Shown here in pieces: positions 1-8,714 of a stretch of DNA of 64,000 bases. How positions within the stretch are numbered: position 1 is the first letter of the stretch; each line of letters begins with the position of its first letter. The notes below the pieces were generated by a model, which saw nothing but the letters and a program-made list of their open reading frames with translations, did no database searches and was not told the DNA's origin. The position numbers were made by a program, and so were the translations under genes. The DNA lies in the NCBI RefSeq assembly GCF_000299575.1, contig NZ_AMGO01000012.1:90001-154000 (forward strand). The letters are read 5' to 3'. The stretch is from Oceaniovalibus guishaninsula JLT2003. GTDB lineage: Bacteria > Pseudomonadota > Alphaproteobacteria > Rhodobacterales > Rhodobacteraceae.

Positions 1-586
<586 letters not shown>

Positions 587-655
587 ATCCAGTGGAAGAC
601 TGGCTCGAAAGCATACACCGCAGTTGCCTGACTTGGATGTTTGGATCGTTTTTTC

Positions 656-773
656 GGTTTGGTGGTCATAGCATGAGCAAAACACCCGATCCCATCCCGA
701 ACTCGGCCGTTAAGTGCCACAGCGCCGATGGTACTGCGTCTTAAGACGTGGGAGAGTAGGTCGCCGCCAAACC
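656..773 (+). rRNA. rrf: 5S ribosomal RNA
   Basis: The terminal helix is visible: GGTTTGGTGG at 656-665 pairs with CCGCCAAACC at 763-772. The internal CCCGATCCCATCCCGAACTC block is typical of 5S rRNA. It sits 70 nt after 23S and 46 nt before tRNA-fMet, the order expected for a Rhodobacterales rRNA operon. The ends are accurate to a few nucleotides. Confidence 0.95.
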
Positions 774-819
774 TAGAAAACGATCCAGACCGTATCTCTC
801 TGACGATGATCGAAAGTGT

Positions 820-896
<77 letters not shown>

Positions 897-923
897 AAAT
901 TTCCGACAAGATATCAATTACTT

Positions 924-946
924 AAGCCGCCCTCCGGGCGGCTTTT
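924..946 (+). terminator. Rho-independent terminator after tRNA-fMet
   Basis: AAGCCGCCC (924-932) and GGGCGGCTT (936-944) form a tight GC stem around a three-base TCC loop, followed by TTTT. It would end the rRNA-tRNA transcript. It lies on the element side of attL, so it came with the element and replaces the terminator now stranded at 15911-15942. Confidence 0.85.
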
Positions 947-1138
947 GCGTGTCGCGAGCCCATCCCGAGCACTCCCCAAAGATTCCAAAGGCTTACGAAC
1001 ATCCCCGATTCCTCCGTGCAACACGGATGCGACACGGGATGGGGCCGATGTTCGCGGCGTGTTCGCGTCCGATGGCGCTTGCCCGCGACGTGCCGCTGCG
1101 CTTGGATGAGAGCAATTCCCGAAAGGTCCGAATTGCCC

Positions 1139-2203
1139 ATGCCGATCTACGAGTTTGCCAGCGAAGAAATCCGTCCCCTCAGCAAGACCACGTTCGGTTT
1201 GATGCAGCTGCAGGAGCGGCGCGATCTGCAGCGGCTGCTGCGGGCGAACATCGCCGTGATCGCGCCCGACACGCTGGTGATCGCGGAGGAGTTCGGGGAC
1301 TGGGACGAGTCGCGCCGGCGCATCGATCTTCTCGGCATCGACCGCGATGCCAACCTCGTGGTGATCGAACTGAAGCGGACCGAGGACGGCGGCCACATGG
1401 AGCTGCAGGCCATCCGCTACGCGTCGATGGTCTCCACCATGACCTTCGACCAGGCCGCCGACGTGTTCGCTCGCTATCTCACGCAGATCGGCAACGCCGA
1501 CACGGATGCGCGTGCCGAACTGCTCGACTTCCTCGGGTGGGACGAGCCCGACGAGGATGCCTTCGCGCAGGACGTCAGGATCGTCCTGGCCTCCGCCGAG
1601 TTCAGCCGCGAGCTGACCACATCGGTTCTCTGGCTCATCGAGCGCGGCATCGACATCCGCTGCGTGCGCCTCCAGCCCTACGGGCTTGATGGGCGGGTCC
1701 TCGTGGATGTCCAGCAGATCATCCCGCTCCCCGAGGTTGCGGAATACCAGGTCCGCGTCACGGAGAAGAAGCGCAAGGAGCGCGAGGCGCGCACGGACAC
1801 GCGAGACTGGACCAGCTACGACGTCAGGCTCAGCGGGCGTCGGCTGACAGGCCTACGGAAACGGCACGCCATCTATCAAGTCTTCCGCCATCTCGTGGAG
1901 AGCGGCCTCGCTCCGGAGGAGGTAGCCGAACACTGCGGCCCGCGCGCCAACCGTGCCCTCGTGTCGGTCGAGGGCGAGGTCAACGCAGAGGACTTCTTCC
2001 GCCTCGCAACGGAAGCGCGCGAACAGGAAGGACGTGGCTTTGACCCAACGCGATACTTCTGCGGTGAGGACGAGCTCATCCACTCCGGAGGCCGCACATA
2101 TGCCTTCCTGAATCAGTGGGGCGGATCGGACTGGATGCAGGCGATGGTCAGTCTGCGCGACGCCTTCCCGGATCAGCATGTCGCGTTTACCCCTTCCGAA
2201 TAG
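1139..2203 (+). CDS. NucS/DUF91-like PD-(D/E)XK nuclease family protein
   Basis: A 354-aa protein. Residues about 58-90 hold a nuclease-like core: D63, then E77-L-K79, then a Q-x3-Y motif near residue 84. This is the D...ExK...QxxxY pattern of RecB/NucS-type PD-(D/E)XK nucleases and DUF91 proteins. The C-terminal half is unassigned. ATG 1139 is preferred because the longer in-frame extension upstream has no family-like sequence. It is the first gene inside attL and reads away from the tRNA, opposite to the head genes, so it behaves like satellite cargo. DNA repair or anti-phage defence are both possible; the actual activity cannot be read from sequence. Confidence 0.75.
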   Translation: MPIYEFASEEIRPLSKTTFGLMQLQERRDLQRLLRANIAVIAPDTLVIAEEFGDWDESRRRIDLLGIDRDANLVVIELKRTEDGGHMELQAIRYASMVSTMTFDQAADVFARYLTQIGNADTDARAELLDFLGWDEPDEDAFAQDVRIVLASAEFSRELTTSVLWLIERGIDIRCVRLQPYGLDGRVLVDVQQIIPLPEVAEYQVRVTEKKRKEREARTDTRDWTSYDVRLSGRRLTGLRKRHAIYQVFRHLVESGLAPEEVAEHCGPRANRALVSVEGEVNAEDFFRLATEAREQEGRGFDPTRYFCGEDELIHSGGRTYAFLNQWGGSDWMQAMVSLRDAFPDQHVAFTPSE

Positions 2204-2273
2204 CTGTCCGTCACGACTTGCTTTCGAAGACGATAAGAGCCTGATGGATCGGGATGTTCTGTCGGAGACCATC

Positions 2274-2489
2274 ATGCCCAAGACCAATGACGCCGCTCTG
2301 GCCGCGTTTAGCTCTGTTAAGACCGAGATCGACGTGATGCTCGAACGCCTCGCCGCCCTCAGTGCCGACCATTTCGGATGCAGCCCCGAGGACGTGAACT
2401 GGGGCCATGTCGGGACGCTGGACCATTACTGCGCCCGCCTCCGCGAAATCACCGACATGGCATTCCGCGAGGGCAAGCACGCCGATTGA
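2274..2489 (+). CDS. Conserved small hypothetical protein (71 aa)
   Basis: A 71-aa acidic protein with a predicted helical N-terminal half and a conserved-looking WGHVGTL segment near residue 43. Similar small proteins occur in Rhodobacteraceae mobile regions, but I know no function. It starts at ATG 2274, 70 bp after the NucS-like gene and in the same direction, so the two may be co-transcribed. It ends 84 bp before the convergent gpW-like gene. Confidence 0.6.
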   Translation: MPKTNDAALAAFSSVKTEIDVMLERLAALSADHFGCSPEDVNWGHVGTLDHYCARLREITDMAFREGKHAD

Positions 2490-2573
2490 ACGAGCCTTGG
2501 CCTCGCGGGGAAACGCGTTGCAGGCGTCAACGCGTTTTGCGCGTATCACGCTGCCCCCATCGTGAGACCATGT

Positions 2574-2783
2574 TCAAAGCCCTTTCGAGGATTGGATGCG
2601 GACGACCGAGATGCGCTCGGTCGCCCCTGCGATCTTCCGGTTGAGGTCTGCGAGCGCGGCGGCCAACTCGGCGTCGCTGGCGTAGGTGACGCGCTTGCCG
2701 TCGTACTCGACGGTGCGGATACCCTGATAGCGCGCGGCCAACAGGGCGTCCCGCCAGGCGGTGAGCTGGGCGAGGTCGGCCAT
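2574..2783 (-). CDS. gpW-like phage head-tail joining protein
   Basis: A 69-aa protein. The pattern resembles lambda gpW: an N-terminal helix starting ADLAQL, a short beta hairpin with EYDGKRVTY near residues 26-34, then a second helix. gpW-type proteins plug the portal and prepare the head for tail attachment. It lies 2 bp after the capsid stop codon on the same strand, the expected place. It is the last recognisable head gene: no tail terminator, tube or tape-measure gene follows. This suggests a helper supplies tails, or that the tail module was lost. Confidence 0.75.
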   Translation of the reverse strand: MADLAQLTAWRDALLAARYQGIRTVEYDGKRVTYASDAELAAALADLNRKIAGATERISVVRIQSSKGL

Positions 2784-2785
2784 GC

Positions 2786-3823
2786 TCACGCGCCTGAGTT
2801 CATGAACCAGCCTCGATGGTCGATGAATCCGGCTCCGAAATCGAGGATCACCCGGATCTCGACGCCGTCCACGTCCCAGCCCGAGCGGCTCTCGACCTGG
2901 GGGCCCTCCGCGCCCGAGAGGTAGGGGAACTCCAGCCCGTCGATCTCGCCCGGATCGGCGCTTACATACCAGCGCGTGGCCGAGCTGAGGCGCGGCTCGA
3001 CCACCAGCGAGAGCGACCCGGAGAAGGGGTTCACGTCGGCCGCGTTCGCGGGCGCGATGGAGGCCAGCCACTTCTCGGCAATGGTCTCCAGCGCTGGCGG
3101 CACCAGCAGGTTGCGCGGCGTGACGCGGATCGTGCGATCCTCGATGCCCTTCTGGGTGCGGAGCGCCAGACGCGCGGTCGACAGTGTCGCGTCGGAGATC
3201 ACCGCGCCGGTGCCTGCCTTGTTGCCGTGATCGGCGTGGAACAGCGTCTTGCCGTCCGCCAGCGTCGGGCCGTTGCCGCTGCCCGCCTCGAGGAGGGTGA
3301 CGAGGATCCGCGCCTCGGTCTCGGCCGCGGCCTGGCCCATGCGGCGGGCGAGGTCGGAGAAGGCGCCAAGGTCGTCGTTGACCAGCACCTGCCGGGTGAT
3401 GCCGATCTTCCGCGCCCAGGTCTCGACCTTGTAGGCCTCCCGCGCCTCGGCCATCGTCCCGGCCTTGATCTCGCCGTGCTCGTTGAGCTTCTCCAGCAGC
3501 GGCGCCTCGCCCAGCATGATCTTGTTCACCGCGCGGAAATCCCGCGCCGTGGTCTGGCGCCCGAGGCGGCGGATGCCGGAAGGCGCAGCCTGGTAGGCGT
3601 CGCGCAGCACGCGGCTCACCGTGTCCCCGAGGATGATCGGGAAGTCCGAGGTGGTGTGCAGCGCGCGGGTGACGAGGCTCGCAGGCGACAGCGCCATGGT
3701 GGATTCGCCCCGCAGCGTCAGCAGTTCCTTCGCCATGTCGACCGGGGTCGAATAGGCGTATCGCCGGGCAGGCTCGGAGAGGTCGTGGCGCGGGTTGATC
3801 CGAGCATAGAGCGCCTCGCCCAT
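2786..3823 (-). CDS. Major capsid protein, Mu gpT-like (C-terminal part of a protease-capsid fusion)
   Basis: This 345-aa open frame matches the Mu gpT-like major head subunit family in the protease-capsid fusion proteins common in alphaproteobacterial prophages. It has a conserved ALHTTSDFPIILGD segment near residue 54 and a VNDDLGAF segment near residue 146. It is in the same frame as the upstream protease, separated only by one TAG at 3851-3853. Sense codons DDPALRARQ run from that stop to the first ATG here, and fusion homologues carry an S-x-DDP motif at this place. I see no Shine-Dalgarno before ATG 3823. An independent capsid start is therefore doubtful; restart at ATG 3697 is another option. 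Confidence 0.8.
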   Translation of the reverse strand: MGEALYARINPRHDLSEPARRYAYSTPVDMAKELLTLRGESTMALSPASLVTRALHTTSDFPIILGDTVSRVLRDAYQAAPSGIRRLGRQTTARDFRAVNKIMLGEAPLLEKLNEHGEIKAGTMAEAREAYKVETWARKIGITRQVLVNDDLGAFSDLARRMGQAAAETEARILVTLLEAGSGNGPTLADGKTLFHADHGNKAGTGAVISDATLSTARLALRTQKGIEDRTIRVTPRNLLVPPALETIAEKWLASIAPANAADVNPFSGSLSLVVEPRLSSATRWYVSADPGEIDGLEFPYLSGAEGPQVESRSGWDVDGVEIRVILDFGAGFIDHRGWFMNSGA

Positions 3824-3850
3824 CTGCCGGGCACGCAGGGCCGGGTCGTC

Positions 3851-3853
3851 CTA
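3851..3853 (-). other. In-frame amber (TAG) codon inside the protease-capsid fusion
   Basis: TAG separates two same-frame halves. The flanking codons read ...VEMGES-stop-DDPALRARQMGEAL... In fused homologues the equivalent position is a sense codon, commonly His or Tyr, between Ser and DDP. One base change (for example TAC to TAG) would explain it. It could be a null mutation, a sequence error, or suppressed by readthrough. Confidence 0.8.
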
Positions 3854-4642
3854 GCTCTCGCCCATCTCGACGCGGACCTGCTCGCTGCGGATCGGCGGCG
3901 CGGACCGCTGCGCCAGCGCCTCGAAGGCGGCGCGGCGCGCGGTCTCGGCATCGGCGCCTCCGTCGATCTGGCCGTCGATCCAGGACTGGTCCAGCCCGGC
4001 AATGCGCGCGATGGAGCGGATCTCGGCGTTAACCTCGGCGCGGGTGTCGGTGGTCGGCGCCTCGGGCGGGACCGGGGTAGTGGTCGTTTCGGTCATCTCT
4101 GTCTCCATGCGAATGTGGGCACCGGGATCGGCGGGCGTCGGCACCAGGGAAATCTCGGGGGGCGTCCAGCGTACGGCGGTCAGCACGCGCGCGCCGTTCT
4201 CGTTGGTCTCGGCCCACTCCTCGACGGAATAGCCGACCGAGACATGCCGCAGGATGCCCGCGAGCACGTCCTGCCAAACCGGCTCCACCTCGGGGCGGGC
4301 TGAGAACTGAATGAGCGCGGTCCCGCGCTTGCCGTCCACGGCGGCGCTGCGCACGGAGCCGAGCACGTCGCGCACAGCGGTCTGGCGATGCGCATCCAGC
4401 ACGCTGGCGCCTTCCAGGCGCGACAGGTCCACCGCCTGCGGATCGAGGCTCAGCCGCTCGATGTATTGCCCGGCCATGTCGCGGCGGCGCACGGGTGCGC
4501 CCGTAGACCAGACAACTTCAACGTTGCGTTCTTCAACGTTGACCGTCTGCGGCTTCAGGCTGGAACGCCGGGTCAAAAGGGAAACGTTGTCGATCTCAAC
4601 GATTGAACGCCGCGATGTCGGGGTAGTCTCGGTGTCAGCCAT
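3851..4642 (-). CDS. Prohead protease (U35/HK97-like), N-terminal part of a protease-capsid fusion
   Basis: A 263-aa open frame resembling head maturation proteases. It has the alternating beta pattern with VLDAHR near residue 85 (candidate catalytic His) and HVSVGYSVEEW near residue 138 (candidate Ser region). A Thr/Pro-rich linker near residues 180-200 precedes a helical scaffold-like segment. Such proteases trim the scaffold region during capsid assembly. The start overlaps the portal stop by 8 bp. The frame ends at an amber codon after MGES, and the same frame continues directly into the capsid domain. The natural gene is very likely a single 2786-4642 fusion that is now interrupted. Confidence 0.82.
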   Translation of the reverse strand: MADTETTPTSRRSIVEIDNVSLLTRRSSLKPQTVNVEERNVEVVWSTGAPVRRRDMAGQYIERLSLDPQAVDLSRLEGASVLDAHRQTAVRDVLGSVRSAAVDGKRGTALIQFSARPEVEPVWQDVLAGILRHVSVGYSVEEWAETNENGARVLTAVRWTPPEISLVPTPADPGAHIRMETEMTETTTTPVPPEAPTTDTRAEVNAEIRSIARIAGLDQSWIDGQIDGGADAETARRAAFEALAQRSAPPIRSEQVRVEMGES

Positions 4643-6048
4643 CGGCCGCCTCCTTCTGCTGTGGCCCCGCCGTCTGGCCGAAGGCGAGCCCCAGCCCCTC
4701 CGCGCGTTCGCGGTCGGCGGCGATCTCGGTATCCACCTGCTCGGCGTCGTAGCCGCGCTCGGAGATCGCCTGGGACCGGCTCTTGAGCCCTGCGCCGATC
4801 GCGAGGATCTCGGCCTGCACGTCCTTCATCGGATCGACGTAGTCGAACTTCGGCGGCAGCCATTCGCAGCCGAGATAGGCTTCCGGGTTCCGGTCGAAGT
4901 CCCGCGCGGGCAGCTCGCCGGACAGCACCGCGAGGCGCACGAACCGCTCCCAGACCGGGCGGCAGAACAGATGCACCACCACGTTGTGCTGCAGCTGCTC
5001 CACCCCGCGGCGGAACTCGATCAGCCCGGCGCGGATCGAGGAATAGGTGACGCCCTCCAGGTCGCCCGAGACCAGCTCGTAGGGCAGGCCGAGCCCGGCG
5101 GCGACGGCGCGCAGGTGGTTCTTCACGAACGGCGCGTAGGCGTCGTGCTCGGTCGGGTTCGAGAAGCGGATGTCGGTGCCGGGCGGCAGCGGGATCAGAC
5201 TCCCGGGTTCCATGCCCACGGTCAGCGCGCCGCCGGTGTTCGTGCCGGAGAGCCCGCCCGCCGTGCCGTCCGGGTCGGTGATGAACCCGGTGAACAGCGC
5301 CGCGACCTTGGCCTTCACCAGTGCTGCATCCTCGAACTGGTCGAGCTCGTGCAGCCGTAGGAGCACCGGCGCGAGCCAGGTGATGCCGCGCAGCTGGCCC
5401 GCCGCGAGCGGCTTGAACAGATGCAGGCAATCGGCGGCGGGGACGCGGAGCGGGTCCATGCGGAGAGACCCCAGCGGATCGCCCGGGCGGGAGGACAAGA
5501 CCCGGTAGGCGACCCGGCGACCGGCGGCATCGAACTCGATGCCCGCCCGGATCCGCGCCCCGCCGCCGATCTCGCGGTGCAGATCCATGGGAACCTGCTC
5601 GCGATCCAGAAGCTCGAGGTGGAGGGGGATGGTGGCGGCGTCGCTGGCGACGCGAAGGCGGGCGAAGCTTTCGCCGCTCTCGACCATCGCGCGCACGGCC
5701 ATCGCCTGCAGCCCGTAGAAATCCGCAAGCCCGTCCGGGGCGGCGTGGTCGGTCCAGCGCAGCCAGAGCGCCTGGAGCCGCTCTCGCACGGCCCGGTCGG
5801 GATGGGTGGACTGCGGCTTGATCCCGGCGCCGACGACATTGCCGACCAGGCTGTCCACCGCCGCCGCGACCCACGGGTTGTTCCGAGCATACCACCCGGC
5901 CCGCCGCGCCGCCGTGGTCGCGCCCGCGAGGATCGCCGCGTTCAAGCCCATCGACCGTCCGCGCCCCTTCCCAACGCCGCCCGCCGCCCGCAGCGTCGAA
6001 GCCGCGAGCCTGCGCGAGGCCGAGAAGGCGATGAAGGAAGGTCCGCAT
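4635..6048 (-). pseudogene. Phage portal protein, lambda family, frameshifted near its N-terminus
   Basis: The portal is the dodecameric ring through which DNA enters the head. The body is recognisable from LNAAILAGATTAARRAG through WVAAAVDSLVGNVVGAG to VTYSSIRAGLIEFRR. The correct N-terminus lies in another frame starting at ATG 6048: MRTFLHRLL... then FDAAGGGRRWEGARTVDG. The two join at about 5942-5947, where a GGG run on the coding strand has one G too many. The 1414-nt span is one base over a multiple of three, as expected. An ATG at 6107 in the downstream frame gives an unlikely N-terminus. Either the gene is inactivated or there is a homopolymer sequence error. Confidence 0.8.
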
Positions 6049-6197
6049 GGGCGGCAGAATCGCCCGAAACAGGGACCCAAGCTATTGGGAAAGTTTGGGA
6101 AAGGCACGTCGGCTTAGCCAACGTCACAGGCATCCTGCCATCTATCGCGCCTCAAACCGCCGTGATAGACCAGATCAAAAGCGGAACCGGAGGCAGC

Positions 6198-7373
6198 ATG
6201 GCGCAGCAAGAATTTGACCTGTCTGACATTGAAGATCTTTTGTCCGACGAGGGCACGGCAAGCGAGGTGCATCTTTCTGATGTCTTCAAGTACATCTCTC
6301 ACTTCCGCCGGAAAGGACATCAAATCGGACGGAAGGTTGGCGACATGCTAGAGGTCCTCACCTTGGCGGCCGTCAAACGCGACGCGGAGTTGAGCACGCG
6401 GCTATTGATTGAGCCCTATCTGGAGGGCTTCTCGTCGGCCAAGCACAAAGTTGAGTTTGGGATCTTCGATGGTGATCAAGAGGCACTCTTCGCCGTCAAC
6501 AACGGGAAGAAGAGCAAGAAGAAAATGGAAGTCCGTGCCGATCACATTCATGGCCTGAAAGGATTCATCGAATGTAAGAAAGTCGGCGTAGAGCAAACGA
6601 TCAATTCGACCTTTAAGAAGAAGTATTCCAAAGGCATATTGCCCTTCGGTGAAGTCTTGGAGGTAAACTTTCGACCCCGGTGGGCGGAGCCTGCTCAGTT
6701 CAAGATCCAATTTAAGGTAGAGGGTGACTCGTGCCAAGTGTCCGTAGATGGCCCGGAGGAACTGAGCGCAAGTTATGAGGTGCTGGCGCCCTTCCGCTTG
6801 ATCTTCTGTTTGGATGTTAATGGCGTGCCTCACTTCGTGGATAACGAGAGAAGCCTCCGCGATATTCCAGATCCGATACGCCTATGCAAAACCCTTGAGG
6901 TAAACGGATTCACTGATGGTGGTGTCGAGTGCATTTTAAATGATTGTCTCGCAGGTCCACAGACGCCTGAGAAGGCAAAGCAGGCCTCTTTTGTTGCTCT
7001 TGATGTTCGCAAGCACAGATTCGGTCAGTTCGACAAGCGGGCAGACGAAAGAGAAATGGTCACGATCAACGTTCTCACTGAGTACTCTCACTGGGAACCG
7101 AAGAGCGTGAACATGGTGCAGGCCTGTGTAGATTACAATCTTGTAGTTTTGGACTCCTTGATCGTTGCCGCAATGGAGGCATACGAAAAGAGCTATGGCG
7201 TCGACTTTTTGGAGCGGATCACCAAGGACGCCTATGTCACTGATGAGGCAGTTGCATCAATCTCGAAAAAGATTATGGAAGAGCTTGATGGCTACATATT
7301 CATGGATAGTCGTGCGAACAAGATTTGTCGTCTTTGTTGGAGTGATGGCGGGCTGACGGTCGAATATCAATAG
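6198..7373 (+). CDS. Putative restriction endonuclease-like protein (PD-(D/E)XK motif), unknown family
   Basis: A 391-aa protein. I do not recognise the family. A plausible PD-(D/E)XK site is visible: D115, nine residues, then E125-C-K127 in a hydrophobic strand (GFIECKK), with a helix carrying E52 upstream. It starts at ATG 6198 with GGAGG four bases before. It is convergent with a DNA methyltransferase (14 bp between stops), and both are clearly AT-richer than the phage genes around them, with codon use unlike the host. The pair sits between the terminase and portal genes and is oriented against the head operon. Inference: nuclease half of an imported restriction-modification system. Other roles, such as an accessory or abortive-infection effector, remain open. 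Confidence 0.65.
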   Translation: MAQQEFDLSDIEDLLSDEGTASEVHLSDVFKYISHFRRKGHQIGRKVGDMLEVLTLAAVKRDAELSTRLLIEPYLEGFSSAKHKVEFGIFDGDQEALFAVNNGKKSKKKMEVRADHIHGLKGFIECKKVGVEQTINSTFKKKYSKGILPFGEVLEVNFRPRWAEPAQFKIQFKVEGDSCQVSVDGPEELSASYEVLAPFRLIFCLDVNGVPHFVDNERSLRDIPDPIRLCKTLEVNGFTDGGVECILNDCLAGPQTPEKAKQASFVALDVRKHRFGQFDKRADEREMVTINVLTEYSHWEPKSVNMVQACVDYNLVVLDSLIVAAMEAYEKSYGVDFLERITKDAYVTDEAVASISKKIMEELDGYIFMDSRANKICRLCWSDGGLTVEYQ

Positions 7374-7387
7374 AGCCTCTGTTAAGT

Positions 7388-8632
7388 TCAGGGCTTGCGT
7401 AGAATTAGTATTCCATCTCGCTTTTCCGCGTCGCCATGATAGTCGGCGCGGAAGTTGTACGCATATTTTCCGAGGCCATAATGAGTGGTTCGGAGATTGA
7501 CCTTTTCTAATGTATATCCGATCTGCTCGCAGATTTCAGCGGTCTTCTGCAGGACAGGTTCGAGTTTCTTGTTAACCGTGCAATCACCGATGACCACAGC
7601 CAGCAACCCATCAGATTGTTGCAGTGCGAAAGCCTCCGCATAGGTTCGGCGCAGGTGATCATAGTATTGCTCTGAAATGGTCTCCGATGCCGGATACGCC
7701 CGAATCTCGTCAAACTCGAGGCCTTTCAGGCTTGGCGTCTTTGCGTCAATGCGGAATGGTTCACCCCAGAAGTACTCAAGGCTAAACACTGGACGATAAT
7801 CGAAGCTGTTCAGGTAGGGGGGGTGCGAAACGATCAGATACGGAGTGCCCGGCAGTTCGATGTTCCTTAAATCCAGATTATTGTGAAGGTAGCATTTAGA
7901 GAATGCATCGTCTTCAATTACTGCCTGAAACGCAACATGGTTCGCGACCATATCGCGAACTTTCTTTTCGTATGCTGCCCAAACATCGCGGGGCTTCTTG
8001 CTCTTGTTTATATGCGGCCGCACCTCGCCGTCATAGGCCTTTGATACCCTGCGGATAATCGCAAGGAAGGCGAGAACAAGGAAGTCTCTCGCGCTGCCCA
8101 GCGGGAGAGGAACTAGAGCCTTCTGAAGACTGAGGAGATCGCGAGCAGCTCCCGTTGAAAACCACTTCACGACAAACTTTTCTGAAAGGCATTGGTCGTC
8201 GTCGACCACTTGATGTGCGAAGTTTTTCTTGACCTGTGAGAACAAGTCCAAGACTTCGGCAGGATCGATAATCGTTGTCTTCACATTCGACGCGAAGGCC
8301 GCAAGCCAGCTCACGTCGACACCGACGGATTTGATCCCGCGTAGTTTTGCTTCTACAAGTGTCGTTCCAGACCCACAAAAATTGTCAACTACGCAGCTGT
8401 TTTCATCGGGTGCCGGATAATCTTCAAGGATCATCGCAGCCACAGAGGATGGGAACTTACCGTAGTAGCGGAAATGGCCATGCGTTGCGTACGACAGCTG
8501 GGGGATCGTATAGGGGATATCCCACACAGCCATGGGGATATCGGGTCCGGAGAGGTCTTCAACGCGCGGCAAGAAGCGCTTCCATGGGTTTGTGGCCTTT
8601 GTGAAGAGATCTCTCTGAAGCGATAGGTTCAT
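7388..8632 (-). CDS. DNA methyltransferase (motif order FxGxG then SHPPY)
   Basis: A 414-aa protein. The AdoMet-binding motif I is DNFCGSGTT at residues 83-91. The catalytic motif IV is SHPPY at 269-273 within VSHPPYLNSFDY. This is the N6-adenine/N4-cytosine amino-methyltransferase type with motif I before motif IV, similar to TRM11-like modification enzymes that carry SPPY sites. It is the probable modification partner of the convergent gene at 6198-7373. An ATG at 8677 would add 15 residues; 8632 is preferred for the GGGA a few bases upstream. Composition is AT-rich relative to its neighbours. The recognition sequence cannot be inferred. Confidence 0.85.
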   Translation of the reverse strand: MNLSLQRDLFTKATNPWKRFLPRVEDLSGPDIPMAVWDIPYTIPQLSYATHGHFRYYGKFPSSVAAMILEDYPAPDENSCVVDNFCGSGTTLVEAKLRGIKSVGVDVSWLAAFASNVKTTIIDPAEVLDLFSQVKKNFAHQVVDDDQCLSEKFVVKWFSTGAARDLLSLQKALVPLPLGSARDFLVLAFLAIIRRVSKAYDGEVRPHINKSKKPRDVWAAYEKKVRDMVANHVAFQAVIEDDAFSKCYLHNNLDLRNIELPGTPYLIVSHPPYLNSFDYRPVFSLEYFWGEPFRIDAKTPSLKGLEFDEIRAYPASETISEQYYDHLRRTYAEAFALQQSDGLLAVVIGDCTVNKKLEPVLQKTAEICEQIGYTLEKVNLRTTHYGLGKYAYNFRADYHGDAEKRDGILILRKP

Positions 8633-8714
8633 CTTGGTTCCCGAGCGTCCGCATGCTGATACATCTTGTGGATCCATAGCGTGTTTCGTCCAGCTATGGT
8701 AGGCGTCAATCGCG

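Noticed and set aside
2816-5508. Long plus-strand open frames opposite the capsid, protease and portal genes
   Set aside because: They are low-complexity Arg/Ala/Gly translations that are shadows of the real minus-strand head genes.
5421-6197. N-terminal extension of the 391-aa nuclease-like protein
   Set aside because: The frame is open only because it is antisense to the portal gene; ATG 6198 has a good ribosome site and composition changes there.
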